A stretch of 64,000 bases of DNA from SAR92 clade bacterium H921 (GCA_025153755.1 JAOALD010000003.1:124001-188000), one strand, 5' to 3'; numbered from the stretch's first letter, positions 19,034-28,404 are shown. The notes: generated from the sequence alone by a model not told the origin. Numbers and translations are program-made.

Positions 19034-20146
19034 ATGGGAGCAATACTCTTGAATTATGCTGAAATTACCGGCTGGGGTAAGTATGCGCCACCGACTCTTA
19101 TGACCAATGATGATATGGCTAAAATTGTAGATACCAGTGACGAATGGATATTCTCTCGCTCTGGTATCCGTCAGCGCCACTACAGCCATGTCTCTACCGG
19201 AGAGATGGGTTGGCTCGCCGCAGAGAGGGCTCTGGCGGCCGCCGGTATCGATGCTAAGGATATTGACTTAGTGATACTGGGATCAACGACTCCGGAGGAG
19301 ATATGCCCTAATACAGCGAGTTTCATTAAGAACAAACTGGGCGCTAAAAAAGCTGCTGCCTTTGACTTGAATTCTGCTTGCACGAGCTGGCTCTACGGAC
19401 TCAATGTGGCCACAGATATGATTAAAGCAGGGTCGATACACAAGGCCATAGTTGTTGGTTCTGAGCGAATATCTCTGGCTATGGATTGGCAGAAGCGAGA
19501 GTCGTGCTTTTTATTTGGTGATGGTGCCGGTGCTGTTGTTATTGAGGCAACTAGGACTTCGGCGGGGCTGCTAACTGGGAAAATGAGCTGTGTTCCAGAT
19601 AGCCGCGAATGCCTCCATTTGCCAAGTTGGGGTATGTCGCCATTGCACCTGACTGACGATGTTTTTGTCTCACTCAATTTTGAAGGACAAGAAATTTTCA
19701 AGAGTGCTATTACAGGTATGGGCGAGGCAATTGCCGATGTGCTTGAGGCTGAAGGTTTAACGGTAGACGACATAGATTTGTTTATACCCCACCAGGCCAA
19801 TGCACGTATTATCCAAACTTTGGCCAAACGTATTAACTTCCCTATTGAAAAAGTCGTAATGGTTATCGATAAATATGCCAATACATCGGCGGCGGCTATA
19901 CCGCTGGCTATGTGTGATGCCCTGGATGCCGGCATGATCCAACCAGGAATGACTATACTGACCGCAAGTTTTGGCGCAGGTCTAACCTGTGGTGCCGGCA
20001 TTATAAAATGGGGTCAAAAAGTTAAACCTGTGGCTGAATCAGACAAAGAAATAGCTCCATTTATAGGTACAGTTTTTGACCTGATGGAAGATAGCTTTAA
20101 GCACTATGGCGTTGATGCTGCGCATCTTTTAACTAAAAACATGTAA
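19034..20146 (+). CDS. FabH-like 3-oxoacyl-ACP synthase III
   Basis: Condensing enzyme of the KAS III family, expected to prime fatty acid (or related acyl) synthesis from acyl-CoA and malonyl-ACP. The triad is Cys116 (NSACTSWLYGL), His253 (FIPHQAN) and Asn283 (KYANTSAA), numbered from the ATG at 19034. A TTG at 19049 has a better Shine-Dalgarno (GGGAGC) and may be the true start. At about 370 residues it is some 50 longer than E. coli FabH, with a C-terminal tail of about 40 residues. The opening ITGWGKYAPP is typical of a FabH variant I associate with marine gammaproteobacteria. It sits between rnhB and dnaE, which are usually adjacent. CTSW replaces the usual CSGF/CAGF after the catalytic Cys. 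I cannot tell its chain-length preference. Confidence 0.85.
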   Translation: MGAILLNYAEITGWGKYAPPTLMTNDDMAKIVDTSDEWIFSRSGIRQRHYSHVSTGEMGWLAAERALAAAGIDAKDIDLVILGSTTPEEICPNTASFIKNKLGAKKAAAFDLNSACTSWLYGLNVATDMIKAGSIHKAIVVGSERISLAMDWQKRESCFLFGDGAGAVVIEATRTSAGLLTGKMSCVPDSRECLHLPSWGMSPLHLTDDVFVSLNFEGQEIFKSAITGMGEAIADVLEAEGLTVDDIDLFIPHQANARIIQTLAKRINFPIEKVVMVIDKYANTSAAAIPLAMCDALDAGMIQPGMTILTASFGAGLTCGAGIIKWGQKVKPVAESDKEIAPFIGTVFDLMEDSFKHYGVDAAHLLTKNM

Positions 20147-20166
20147 ATGGAAGTACCAGCACCAAG

Positions 20167-23100
20167 ATGAAAAATGAGTTTGTTCACCTAAGGCTACATT
20201 CGGAGTACTCGCTGGTAGATGGCTTGGTGCGTATCAAGCCTCTGGTTAAAAAAGTCGCGGATATAGGAATGCCCGCGGTGGCTCTCACTGACTTCAATAA
20301 TTTCTTTGGTCAGATTAAGTTTTATAAGGCCAGTCAGGCGGCAGGGTTAAAACCGATTATTGGCGCCGATTTATTCGTTATAGATGAAGATGGGGAGGGC
20401 ACACCCGCATCTTTGGTGTTATTGGTCGCTGATCAAGAGGGCTATAAAAACCTTACTAATCTTATCTCTAAAGCTTATCAGCAGGGTCAGCGCATGGGTA
20501 TGCCCACTATAAAGCGATCCTGGTTACAAGAGTTTAGTGGGGGTTTAATCGCACTTTCTGGAGGGCGCACTGGCGAGATTGGTGTGGCACTAATATCCAG
20601 TCGCATTGAGGATGCCGAGCAATTGTTGCTTGAGTACATGAGGCTGTTTGAGGATCGTTTTTATCTTGAGTTGCAACGTACCGGCCGACCAGGCGAAGAA
20701 GACTATATCCATGCAGCGGTCGATTTGGCGGGTACGCATGACTGTCCAGTTGTCGCTACTAACGATGTACGTTTTATTGCTGCTGATGAATTTGAAGCCC
20801 ATGAGGCGAGAGTTTGCATTCACGAAGGTCGAGCGCTGGATGATCCGCGCCGAGAACGACGCTATTCAGATCAACAGTATCTGCGTAGTGCCGATGAGAT
20901 GGCCGAGTTGTTTGCCGACATTCCCGAAGCACTGCAAAATAGCGTAGAGATAGCAAAACGCTGTAATCTAGACCTGCGTCTAGGTGAATACTTCCTACCG
21001 GATTACCCCATTCCCGATGGTTTGACGATCAATGAGTTCTTTATTAAAGAATCAGAGGCTGGATTACAGGAACGCCTCAGTTTTTTATTTGATAGTCAGG
21101 CCGATGACTTCCCTGCCAAGCAGGTGCAATATGCTGAACGTCTCAAATTTGAATTAGATATTATTATTCAGATGGGTTTTCCCGGCTACTTTCTTATCGT
21201 TATGGATTTTATTCGCTGGGCAAAGAACAATGATATTCCTGTGGGCCCTGGGCGTGGTTCAGGTGCCGGCTCGCTGGTGGCCTATGCGCTAAAGATTACC
21301 GATTTAGATCCTATCGAATATGACCTTTTATTTGAGCGGTTTCTTAATCCTGAGCGGGTATCTATGCCCGATTTTGATATTGATTTCTGTATGGAAGGTC
21401 GTGATCGCGTTATTGCCTATGTGGCCGAACAGTATGGCCGCGATGCAGTGTCACAGATTGTTACCTTTGGGACCATGGCTGCCAAGGCCGTCGTACGCGA
21501 TGTAGCAAGAGTGCAGGGTAAGTCCTACGGTCTGGCTGACAAACTATCGAAACTGATTCCCTTTGAAGTAGGTATGACGCTAGAAAAGGCGGTCGAGCAG
21601 GAAGATGAGCTAAGTCAGTTTCTTGAACAAGATGAAGAAGCCAGTGAGATCTGGGCTATGGCCTTGCAGCTTGAAGGGGTGTCGCGTAACTGTGGTAAGC
21701 ATGCTGGTGGTGTGGTTATCTCGCCCACGGTAATTACTGACTTTGCACCGATTTATTGTGATGACACTGGCGCAGGCGTGGTCACTCAATTTGATAAAAA
21801 TGATGTTGAGGAAGCCGGGCTGGTAAAGTTTGACTTCCTCGGTCTGCGGACCCTAACCATTATTGATTGGGCTGTGGGTATGATTAATCATCGTCGCGAA
21901 CGCAACCAAGAAGCCCCCTTAGATATCGAGAGAATTCCACTGGATGATGTGGATACCTATAAAATGATGCAGCGCGCTGAAACCACAGCCGTATTCCAGC
22001 TTGAATCTCGAGGTATGAAGGAGCTAATCAAAAAGCTCGGGCCGGATAGATTTGAAGATATCGTGGCCCTAGTGGCACTGTTTCGACCAGGGCCATTACA
22101 GTCCGGTATGGTCGAGGATTTTATCAATCGTAAAAAGGGCCGTGCTGAGGTTAGTTACCCACATATTCAGTACCAACATGAGTGCCTGAAACCGGCCCTA
22201 GAACCCACCTACGGTATTATTCTGTATCAGGAGCAGGTAATGCAAATTGCTCAAGAAATGGGTGGTTACACATTGGGTGGGGCAGATTTACTTCGGCGTG
22301 CCATGGGTAAGAAAAATGCCGATGAGATGGCTAAGCAACGTGAGCTATTTATACAGGGTGCGGTCAATAAAGGTTTTGAACAGGAACTGGCATCCAACAT
22401 ATTTGATCTTATGGAGAAGTTTGCTGGTTATGGCTTCAACAAATCTCACTCCGCTGCGTATGCATTGGTTGCCTATCAAACCGGATGGTTAAAAGCCCAT
22501 TATCCAGCTGAGTTCATGGCTGCGACTATTTCCTCTGATATGGACAAGACCGATAAAGTGGTTACCTTTATCGATGAATGTCGAGCCATGGGGTTGGAGC
22601 TATTACCGCCAGACGTAAACAATGGCCAGTTTCACTTTAGTGTCGATGAACAGGGCAGAGTGTTGTACGGCCTTGGAGCAATTAAAGGGCTAGGTGAGGG
22701 CCCAGTCGGAAACATTATCGCCGCCAGAAGTGAAGGCGGCCCATTTAAAGATATGTTCGATTTCTGTGCGCGAGTCGATGGTCGCAAGGTGAATAAACGA
22801 GCTTTGGAGGCCATGATTCGTAGCGGTGCCCTAGATGAAATTGGTCCACAGGGAGAAATTGGATTTCGCCGTGCTGTGATGTTGGCGGGTATGGACGAAG
22901 CGGTAAAACTGGCTGAGCAGCATGCGCGCAATACAAACAGCGGTATGGGTGACCTGTTTGGCGATTCAATTGTCGATAGTGCTTCAGATATTAATTACAA
23001 CAGCTACAACGGTGCTCGCACTCTCTCTTTACGCGATCGTCTCAATGGCGAAAAAGATACTCTTGGACTGTACCTTACTGGACATCCGATTGATGAGTAC

Positions 23101-23667
23101 GAAGACGAACTCAAGCAAATGGTGCCACATCGGATTATCGATTTACGCCCAGGAAAAGAGAGTTCAGCTGTCTCTGGGATGGTCGTTGGCATGCGTATTA
23201 TGAAAAATAAAAGGGGCGATAGTGTTGCATTTTTAACCCTAGATGACAAAAGCGGTCGAATTGAATTGTCGGTATGGGCTGAGAAATTCAATGCTTATCG
23301 TGAAATCTTGGTCAAGGATGCATTACTTGTGGTGAAGGGTAATGTCTCTGAAGACAGTTTTACCGGTGGCCTTAAAATGGTTGCCGATTCCATTCAGTCC
23401 ATTTATGAAGCGCGCTGCAGCAAGCTCAGAGGTCTAGAGTTACGGTTATCCGGCAGTGAAGAGAATGCAGGTTGGGTCGAAAAATTTCATAGTACCCTAA
23501 GTGGCTATAGAGATGGCAACTGTGCTGTCACGGTGCAGTACACTGTGCCAAGTGCAGAGGGTCAATTGCGGCTAGGCGACCAATGGAAGGTACAGCCCAA
23601 GGACGAACTAATTTCGCGTTTACGTGAAGAGTTTGGAAAAAACTCCGTTACATTGCACTATCATTAG
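20167..23667 (+). CDS. dnaE: DNA polymerase III alpha subunit
   Basis: Catalytic subunit of the replicative polymerase. 1166 residues, close to the 1160 of E. coli. The N-terminal PHP domain begins FVHLRLHSEYSLVDGL. The polymerase active site has PDFDIDFC with Asp402 and Asp404, one position from E. coli Asp401 and Asp403. GPGRGSGAGSLVAYAL, KHAGGVVISP and GYGFNKSHSAAYAL are intact. An OB-fold region (residues about 985-1060) and a C-terminal tau-binding region follow. It lies upstream of accA, as in E. coli. Confidence 0.97.
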   Translation: MKNEFVHLRLHSEYSLVDGLVRIKPLVKKVADIGMPAVALTDFNNFFGQIKFYKASQAAGLKPIIGADLFVIDEDGEGTPASLVLLVADQEGYKNLTNLISKAYQQGQRMGMPTIKRSWLQEFSGGLIALSGGRTGEIGVALISSRIEDAEQLLLEYMRLFEDRFYLELQRTGRPGEEDYIHAAVDLAGTHDCPVVATNDVRFIAADEFEAHEARVCIHEGRALDDPRRERRYSDQQYLRSADEMAELFADIPEALQNSVEIAKRCNLDLRLGEYFLPDYPIPDGLTINEFFIKESEAGLQERLSFLFDSQADDFPAKQVQYAERLKFELDIIIQMGFPGYFLIVMDFIRWAKNNDIPVGPGRGSGAGSLVAYALKITDLDPIEYDLLFERFLNPERVSMPDFDIDFCMEGRDRVIAYVAEQYGRDAVSQIVTFGTMAAKAVVRDVARVQGKSYGLADKLSKLIPFEVGMTLEKAVEQEDELSQFLEQDEEASEIWAMALQLEGVSRNCGKHAGGVVISPTVITDFAPIYCDDTGAGVVTQFDKNDVEEAGLVKFDFLGLRTLTIIDWAVGMINHRRERNQEAPLDIERIPLDDVDTYKMMQRAETTAVFQLESRGMKELIKKLGPDRFEDIVALVALFRPGPLQSGMVEDFINRKKGRAEVSYPHIQYQHECLKPALEPTYGIILYQEQVMQIAQEMGGYTLGGADLLRRAMGKKNADEMAKQRELFIQGAVNKGFEQELASNIFDLMEKFAGYGFNKSHSAAYALVAYQTGWLKAHYPAEFMAATISSDMDKTDKVVTFIDECRAMGLELLPPDVNNGQFHFSVDEQGRVLYGLGAIKGLGEGPVGNIIAARSEGGPFKDMFDFCARVDGRKVNKRALEAMIRSGALDEIGPQGEIGFRRAVMLAGMDEAVKLAEQHARNTNSGMGDLFGDSIVDSASDINYNSYNGARTLSLRDRLNGEKDTLGLYLTGHPIDEYEDELKQMVPHRIIDLRPGKESSAVSGMVVGMRIMKNKRGDSVAFLTLDDKSGRIELSVWAEKFNAYREILVKDALLVVKGNVSEDSFTGGLKMVADSIQSIYEARCSKLRGLELRLSGSEENAGWVEKFHSTLSGYRDGNCAVTVQYTVPSAEGQLRLGDQWKVQPKDELISRLREEFGKNSVTLHYH

Positions 23668-23765
23668 ACGGTTATCCCAATTAATCTGTTAGTAAAGCTA
23701 GTAGTCATGGCGCAAGATGTTAAAATGCGTTGTTACTGGCAATGCAACCTGAGATCTCGATTACA

Positions 23766-24719
23766 ATGAACCTTAACTATCTCTCTTTTGAGCAACCTAT
23801 CGCCGAGTTGGAAGCGAAGATTGAAGAATTACAGCTGGTTGGCAATGACAATGATTTGAATATTGCTGAAGAGGTCGCCAAGCTAAGAGACAAGTCTCGT
23901 AAACTTACCGAGAGTATTTACAGCAAACTAAGTGCCTGGCAGATTGTGCAGGTAGCGCGCCATCCTCATCGTCCATATACCCTAGATTATATACAGCGAA
24001 TCTTTACTGATTTTGAGGAAATGCACGGTGATCGCCACTTTGGGGATGACAATGCTATTGTCGGTGGTATTGCTAGGCTCAATGGTAAGCCGGTGATGGT
24101 AATTGGGGAAGAAAAAGGTCGCGGTGTTACTGACAAAGTAATGCGTAACTTTGGTATGCCAAAAGCAGAGGGTTACCGCAAAGCCTTGCGTCTAATGGAA
24201 ACTGCAGAGCGTTTTAATATGCCGGTACTGACGCTTATTGATACGCCAGGTGCCTACCCAGGTATCGACTCAGAGGAGCGTAATATCTCTGAAGCTATTG
24301 CCCGAAATCTGGCGGTTATGTCGCGTCTGCGCACGCCTATCATCTGTACTGTGATTGGCGAGGGTAGCTCCGGCGGTGCACTTGCAATTGGGGTTGGTGA
24401 TAGGCTCAACATGCTTCAGTACAGCACTTATTTTGTTATCTCTCCTGAGGGCTGTGCCAATATTATTTGGAAAACCAGTGACAAGGCTCCAGAGGCCGCC
24501 GAGGCCATGGGTGTAACCTCCGATAACTTGCAAAAATTGGGGATTGTCGATGAGACTATTCCCGAGCCGATGGGTGGCGCACACAGAGACATTGAAACCA
24601 TGTCCGAGACATTGAAAGTGCATCTTACCAAGCAGGTTGACGAGTTGCAGTCAGTCTCTCTAGATGAGCTATTAGAGCGTAGATACCAGCGTCTAATGTC
24701 CTATGGTCGCCCCGACTAG
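23766..24719 (+). CDS. accA: Acetyl-CoA carboxylase carboxyltransferase subunit alpha
   Basis: With AccD it transfers CO2 from biotin to acetyl-CoA, the committed step of fatty acid synthesis. The ATG at 23766 begins [19 protein letters not shown], the family start; an in-frame start 36 bases earlier is rejected. 317 residues. The oxyanion-hole glycines are in [16 protein letters not shown] and the loop [14 protein letters not shown] is present. It is the last gene of the plus-strand supercluster. No tilS follows, unlike Pseudomonas. No clear terminator was seen before the convergent gene. Confidence 0.96.
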   Translation: MNLNYLSFEQPIAELEAKIEELQLVGNDNDLNIAEEVAKLRDKSRKLTESIYSKLSAWQIVQVARHPHRPYTLDYIQRIFTDFEEMHGDRHFGDDNAIVGGIARLNGKPVMVIGEEKGRGVTDKVMRNFGMPKAEGYRKALRLMETAERFNMPVLTLIDTPGAYPGIDSEERNISEAIARNLAVMSRLRTPIICTVIGEGSSGGALAIGVGDRLNMLQYSTYFVISPEGCANIIWKTSDKAPEAAEAMGVTSDNLQKLGIVDETIPEPMGGAHRDIETMSETLKVHLTKQVDELQSVSLDELLERRYQRLMSYGRPD

Positions 24720-24750
24720 AGTCACCTCAAGCAAACTGATCAATGCTCAA

Positions 24751-25446
24751 CTAGCTTTCATCTAGCAGCGAAATAGCAGCCAGAGCCTCAGGGTCTTTGG
24801 ACTTTATCTTGTTGGCGATATGATGCTGAAAGAAGTAGCGAAAATCATCACTCTTATCTGCGGGGTAAAGGCAGTCATCACCGGGCAGCACCGGCGTATC
24901 GATCATCCTGTGTTCATCAATCAACATAGCTTCGACAGTACCATTATTTAGCAGCCGCCAGCTCACCACTTCCTTGAGAGTGATGCCGTGAAAACCATCG
25001 CTCGACAGCACAGCATGGGTGCCGATAGTATCTGGTATCTCTTGAATAATTTCGCGACCACTATCGCAGGTGTATTCGTAGTAGTCAGCGGCAGTTTCCA
25101 ACTCAACGACTTTGTGCAGAGGTGCCGCAAAAAATAACTCGTCCAACCCCTGATCATAGTAGCCCTCCCAATGACCATTAAGTGGGTCATTTATTTCGTC
25201 GCAGGCAACAAGCCTGTCTAGCCAGGGAACCAGGCCTACAACTTCACCACTGGCTCGCAGTCCCCAGGCTAGCACCTTAACTGAGAACAACTTATCAGGA
25301 TTTTCTGGGTTGCCGTACAGCATCTCGAGGCCGTCGAGCTCGGGAGCTATGCGTATGAGGTTATTTTTAGAAATGTCAGAGAGAGGTTTGCGCGTAAATA
25401 TATCAATCACGTTGTCATGGGGATGATCAATCGCCGAATTGGGCAT
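24751..25446 (-). CDS. Uncharacterised acidic protein, 231 residues
   Basis: I do not recognise this family with confidence. The product is acidic and soluble by inspection, without a signal peptide or membrane segment. Notable stretches are VKVLAWGLRASGEVVGLVPW in the first third, LDELFFAAPLHKVVEL and DTIGTHAVLSSDG in the middle, and DFRYFFQHHIANKIKSKDPE near the C-terminus. GGAGA precedes the ATG. It converges with accA and diverges from epmC. Base and codon use look like the neighbours, so it is probably a resident gene. Confidence 0.8.
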   Translation of the reverse strand: MPNSAIDHPHDNVIDIFTRKPLSDISKNNLIRIAPELDGLEMLYGNPENPDKLFSVKVLAWGLRASGEVVGLVPWLDRLVACDEINDPLNGHWEGYYDQGLDELFFAAPLHKVVELETAADYYEYTCDSGREIIQEIPDTIGTHAVLSSDGFHGITLKEVVSWRLLNNGTVEAMLIDEHRMIDTPVLPGDDCLYPADKSDDFRYFFQHHIANKIKSKDPEALAAISLLDES

Positions 25447-25561
25447 AAATAAATCTCCGTAGGCCAGCCAGTGTAAAAAACGCTAACACTACATAAGGTA
25501 CTCTTTCTTTGTTTAAAGCACAACAGTTAGTGCTATTGCTTCAAAAACAGATGATTCGACT

Positions 25562-25616
25562 GCGTTAATGACGTACCGAGAAAGTTACTTTTACTGTAAA
25601 GTAACGCTATTAACGC
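25562..25616. repeat. Nested inverted repeats in the divergent spacer before epmC
   Basis: The inner palindrome is GTTACTTT (25584-25591), 6 nt, AAAGTAAC (25598-25605). The outer pair is GCGTTAAT (25562-25569) and ATTAACGC (25609-25616). Both pairs match perfectly. They lie between the diverging genes at 25446 and 25689, where an operator would be expected. The form resembles TetR-type sites, but no regulator is encoded nearby. Confidence 0.5.
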
Positions 25617-25688
25617 CTGTTCGTTTTCGCGAATGTAATAAATTGGACGGCACAATTCCTAGTCAGTGGTAAATTGGACATTCCCTAA

Positions 25689-26234
25689 ATGCTTTCACTC
25701 GTCAGTTCTATATTCGATCAAGAATTTGGCCATAGTTTCAATGTCCGGCTACTGGGAGGTGCGGATGAACCTGTTTACTTACCAGCCGATGCAGTTTATT
25801 CCTACAACCGCTTGTTTTATCGCCAAGACTATCTTTCCAGTGCACTGCATGAAATAGCCCACTGGTGCATAGCAGGTCAGGCCCGACTCCAACTTGAAGA
25901 CTTTGGTTATTGGTATCATCCCGATGGTCGTAGCCGGCAGCAGCAAAAATCATTTGAGAAGGCAGAGGTGAAACCTCAGGCGCTTGAATGGATGTTTTCA
26001 ATTGCCTGTGGTCATCGATTTTCTCTCAGCACTGACAATTTAAATAATCACAGTTACGCGGGGCAGGTGGCTGGAAATGAATTTGCCGAAGCGGTCGTTG
26101 ATCAGGTGAAGACATGGTGCGATGGGAGCAGGCTACCTATTCGCGCAGCGCAATTTTTATCCAAACTCGCAATCAGTAGTGATGGGGCCACGGCAACAGA
26201 CCCATTGCACTATCAACTCACCAATATTGTGTAG
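25689..26234 (+). CDS. epmC: Elongation factor P hydroxylase
   Basis: Hydroxylates the beta-lysylated lysine of EF-P, the last step of that modification, which helps ribosomes through polyproline. 181 residues closely follow E. coli EpmC/YfcM: DEPVYLPADA, the metal-site motif HEIAHWCIAG (His54, His58), DFGYWYHPDGR and EVKPQALEW. A stop codon directly precedes the ATG in frame, fixing the start at 25689, yet no Shine-Dalgarno is evident. The other EF-P modifiers (epmA, epmB) and efp are not in the window. The exonuclease gene follows after 10 bases. Confidence 0.93.
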   Translation: MLSLVSSIFDQEFGHSFNVRLLGGADEPVYLPADAVYSYNRLFYRQDYLSSALHEIAHWCIAGQARLQLEDFGYWYHPDGRSRQQQKSFEKAEVKPQALEWMFSIACGHRFSLSTDNLNNHSYAGQVAGNEFAEAVVDQVKTWCDGSRLPIRAAQFLSKLAISSDGATATDPLHYQLTNIV

Positions 26235-26244
26235 GCATACCTGT

Positions 26245-27138
26245 ATGCAGGCCTTTTTAATTGATTCCTCAATATACATATTTCGTAGCTACTTTACGTT
26301 GCCAGAGAATTGGCGTGCGACAGAAAATGGCTTCGCGACCCATGCAATCTATGGTTTTACTGCATTTTTGCTAGATTTGCTGAAACAAAAAAACCCAACA
26401 CATATTTTCTGTGCCTTTGATGAAAGTCTTGAATGCGGATTTCGGCATCAACTGTGCCCAGACTACAAAGCGAATCGTGAGCTACCAGATGAAGCGCTTG
26501 CTTTTCAGTTGAACGCCTGTCGTCAACTATGCCGAGTAATGGGTATTACTGAAATGGCATCGAATGTCTACGAGGCTGATGATTTGATTGGTGGGGTCGC
26601 CAGTAAGGTAAGGCAGGGCAATGTCCAACCGGTCATTGTCAGCCGCGACAAAGATCTAACTCAGCTGATTCAAGCTAATGACCTGTATTGGGATTTTGGT
26701 AAGTCATACCCCAAGACCCAACAGGAGCTTGAAATGCAATTAGAACTAGGCTGTGCTCAGATGCCTGACTATCTGGCATTAATGGGCGACAGTAGCGATA
26801 ATATAGCCGGTGTCCCAGGTGTGGGTGCTAAGACGGCTAAACAGCTTTTATCCCACTATGCGACGGTAGATATCATTATGGAGCACCTAGATCAGCTGCA
26901 GGACCTACCGATCCGTGGAGCAAAAAAACTTGCAGATAAGTTGGATGCCAACCGAGACCAGCTATTTCTATCGCGACAATTGACAACGATTGTTACTGAA
27001 ATAGAACAGGCTCCCGGCATAGATAGCATAGGCTGGCAGGGTATTCATCAGGATGCTTTTGCCATATTCTGTGATGAAATGGGCTTCGCCAATGCGTTTG
27101 TCAGCCGTGCTGCTAGCCTAAAGTCGCGGCAGTTTTAA
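26245..27138 (+). CDS. 5'-3' exonuclease/flap endonuclease (PolA N-domain type)
   Basis: Stand-alone version of the 5' nuclease domain of DNA polymerase I. The start at 26245 (MQAFLIDSSIYIFRSYF) matches the family N-terminus. The metal-binding acidic residues appear in order: FLIDSS, CAFDES, YEADDLIGG, SRDKDLTQL and MGDSSDN. The helix-hairpin-helix PGVGAKTAKQLL binds DNA. At 297 residues it is longer than E. coli Xni (about 250) and lacks any polymerase part. It is probably co-transcribed with epmC upstream and pdxB, which begins 12 bases downstream. Confidence 0.9.
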   Translation: MQAFLIDSSIYIFRSYFTLPENWRATENGFATHAIYGFTAFLLDLLKQKNPTHIFCAFDESLECGFRHQLCPDYKANRELPDEALAFQLNACRQLCRVMGITEMASNVYEADDLIGGVASKVRQGNVQPVIVSRDKDLTQLIQANDLYWDFGKSYPKTQQELEMQLELGCAQMPDYLALMGDSSDNIAGVPGVGAKTAKQLLSHYATVDIIMEHLDQLQDLPIRGAKKLADKLDANRDQLFLSRQLTTIVTEIEQAPGIDSIGWQGIHQDAFAIFCDEMGFANAFVSRAASLKSRQF

Positions 27139-27150
27139 ATAGGGCATTTT

Positions 27151-28239
27151 GTGAAAATTACCGCTGATCAAAATATGCCGCAGGTGCAATCGATGTTCGC
27201 ACCCTTCGGCGAAGTTCATCTCTTACCTGGCAGAGAGATCAGAGCGCAGGACTTACTCGATACCGATGTATTGCTGGTACGTTCAGTAACTCAGGTCAAT
27301 TCTCGATTACTTAAAGATTCTAAGGTACGTTTTGTTGGGTCTGCCACCATAGGTACAGACCATGTAGACCTCGCTTATTTAAAGTCGGCAAATATTAGTT
27401 TTGCCCATGCACCTGGCTGCAATGCCGAAGCAGTGGTGCAATATGACCTGTCGGTAATGTGCCGTTTAATGCCAGACTGGCAAGCAAAAACAGTGGGAAT
27501 TATTGGCTGTGGTAATGTTGGCGGCAAGCTATATCAAAGACTATCTGCGCTAGGCGTGAGCTGCAAGGTTTACGATCCCTTTTTGACTGCCCATAGCAAC
27601 GCTGACCTAGTGGAATTTGAGGCGCTTTATGGCTGCGACATCCTCTGCCTGCACACGCCTATAACTAGGGATTCAAAATTTCCCACCTATCATTTGTTCA
27701 ACGACAAAGTGTTAGAGAGGCTCAAACCTGAGGCGCTGCTGATCAATGCAGGGCGAGGTGCGGTGGTTGATAACAAAGCCCTGCTTGCACATCTCCGGCA
27801 AGGGGCTCGGTTGCAGGTAGCATTAGATGTTTGGGAGTCGGAGCCTCAAGTAGATCTTGATTTAATGGCACTGGTGGCCTTGGCAACACCGCATATTGCC
27901 GGGCATAGCCACGAGGGCAAGGCCAATGGTACTACAATGGTTTTTGAGGCTTTCTTAAAAGCTGAGGGTCTGACCAGTAATAGGCCGCACCCAGCATTCG
28001 ACAAGTATAAACAATTGGGCATTGTTGAGGATTTACAAAGCGCTATATTGGCCAGTTATGATGTGATGGCAGATGATCGGCGGATGCGTGAGACCTTGGG
28101 TAATCTAATTGATCCCAAGGCTGTGGGCGAGCAATTTGATCTTTTGCGAAAACATTATCCAGTACGCAGAGAATTCAATCATTTTTCCATAACCAACGCA
28201 GATGACCGATTCCAATGTCTAGGTTTTAGGCGCATCTAG
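27151..28239 (+). CDS. pdxB: Erythronate-4-phosphate dehydrogenase
   Basis: Second step of DXP-dependent pyridoxal phosphate synthesis. It starts with GTG at 27151 (KITADQNMPQVQSMF). A D-2-hydroxyacid dehydrogenase fold with NAD motif IIGCGNVGGKLYQRL, NAGRGAVVDNKAL and the catalytic His in TPHIAGHSHEGK. A C-terminal dimerisation domain follows. 362 residues, slightly short of the 378 of E. coli. PLP is the cofactor of AlaA, AvtA and DapC encoded in the same window. Its 3' end overlaps the convergent small gene by 21 bases. Confidence 0.95.
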   Translation: MKITADQNMPQVQSMFAPFGEVHLLPGREIRAQDLLDTDVLLVRSVTQVNSRLLKDSKVRFVGSATIGTDHVDLAYLKSANISFAHAPGCNAEAVVQYDLSVMCRLMPDWQAKTVGIIGCGNVGGKLYQRLSALGVSCKVYDPFLTAHSNADLVEFEALYGCDILCLHTPITRDSKFPTYHLFNDKVLERLKPEALLINAGRGAVVDNKALLAHLRQGARLQVALDVWESEPQVDLDLMALVALATPHIAGHSHEGKANGTTMVFEAFLKAEGLTSNRPHPAFDKYKQLGIVEDLQSAILASYDVMADDRRMRETLGNLIDPKAVGEQFDLLRKHYPVRREFNHFSITNADDRFQCLGFRRI

Positions 28240-28383
28240 ATGTTCACAGGCCCTTTGCACCATATCTTCGGTAATTGGAATTTCTACGCCATTTTCATCA
28301 ATAATCGCAGCGCCATTAAAGTTTAAGCTTTTCTCTTTGGCGCGTTCGTCTGGTTGGTTAGCGGCTTTCATATCCTCGGTCAT
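28219..28383 (-). CDS. Small conserved-looking protein, 54 residues
   Basis: Reading from ATG 28381-28383 gives a 54-residue product beginning MTEDMKAANQPDERAKEK, then LNFNGAAIIDENGVEIPITE and a helical EDMVQRACEHLD. It is soluble and acidic with no membrane segment. It lies 21 bases after alaA on the same strand, so it is probably the second gene of that unit, and it overlaps the end of pdxB. The sensible domain-like composition supports a real gene. I do not know its function. Confidence 0.65.
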   Translation of the reverse strand: MTEDMKAANQPDERAKEKSLNFNGAAIIDENGVEIPITEDMVQRACEHLDAPKT

Positions 28384-28404
28384 AGTGTAGTCTCAATTAA
28401 CGAT

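Noticed and set aside
19393-20001. 202-codon minus-strand frame
   Set aside because: Lies entirely opposite the FabH-like gene, which has clear catalytic motifs; no recognisable domain.
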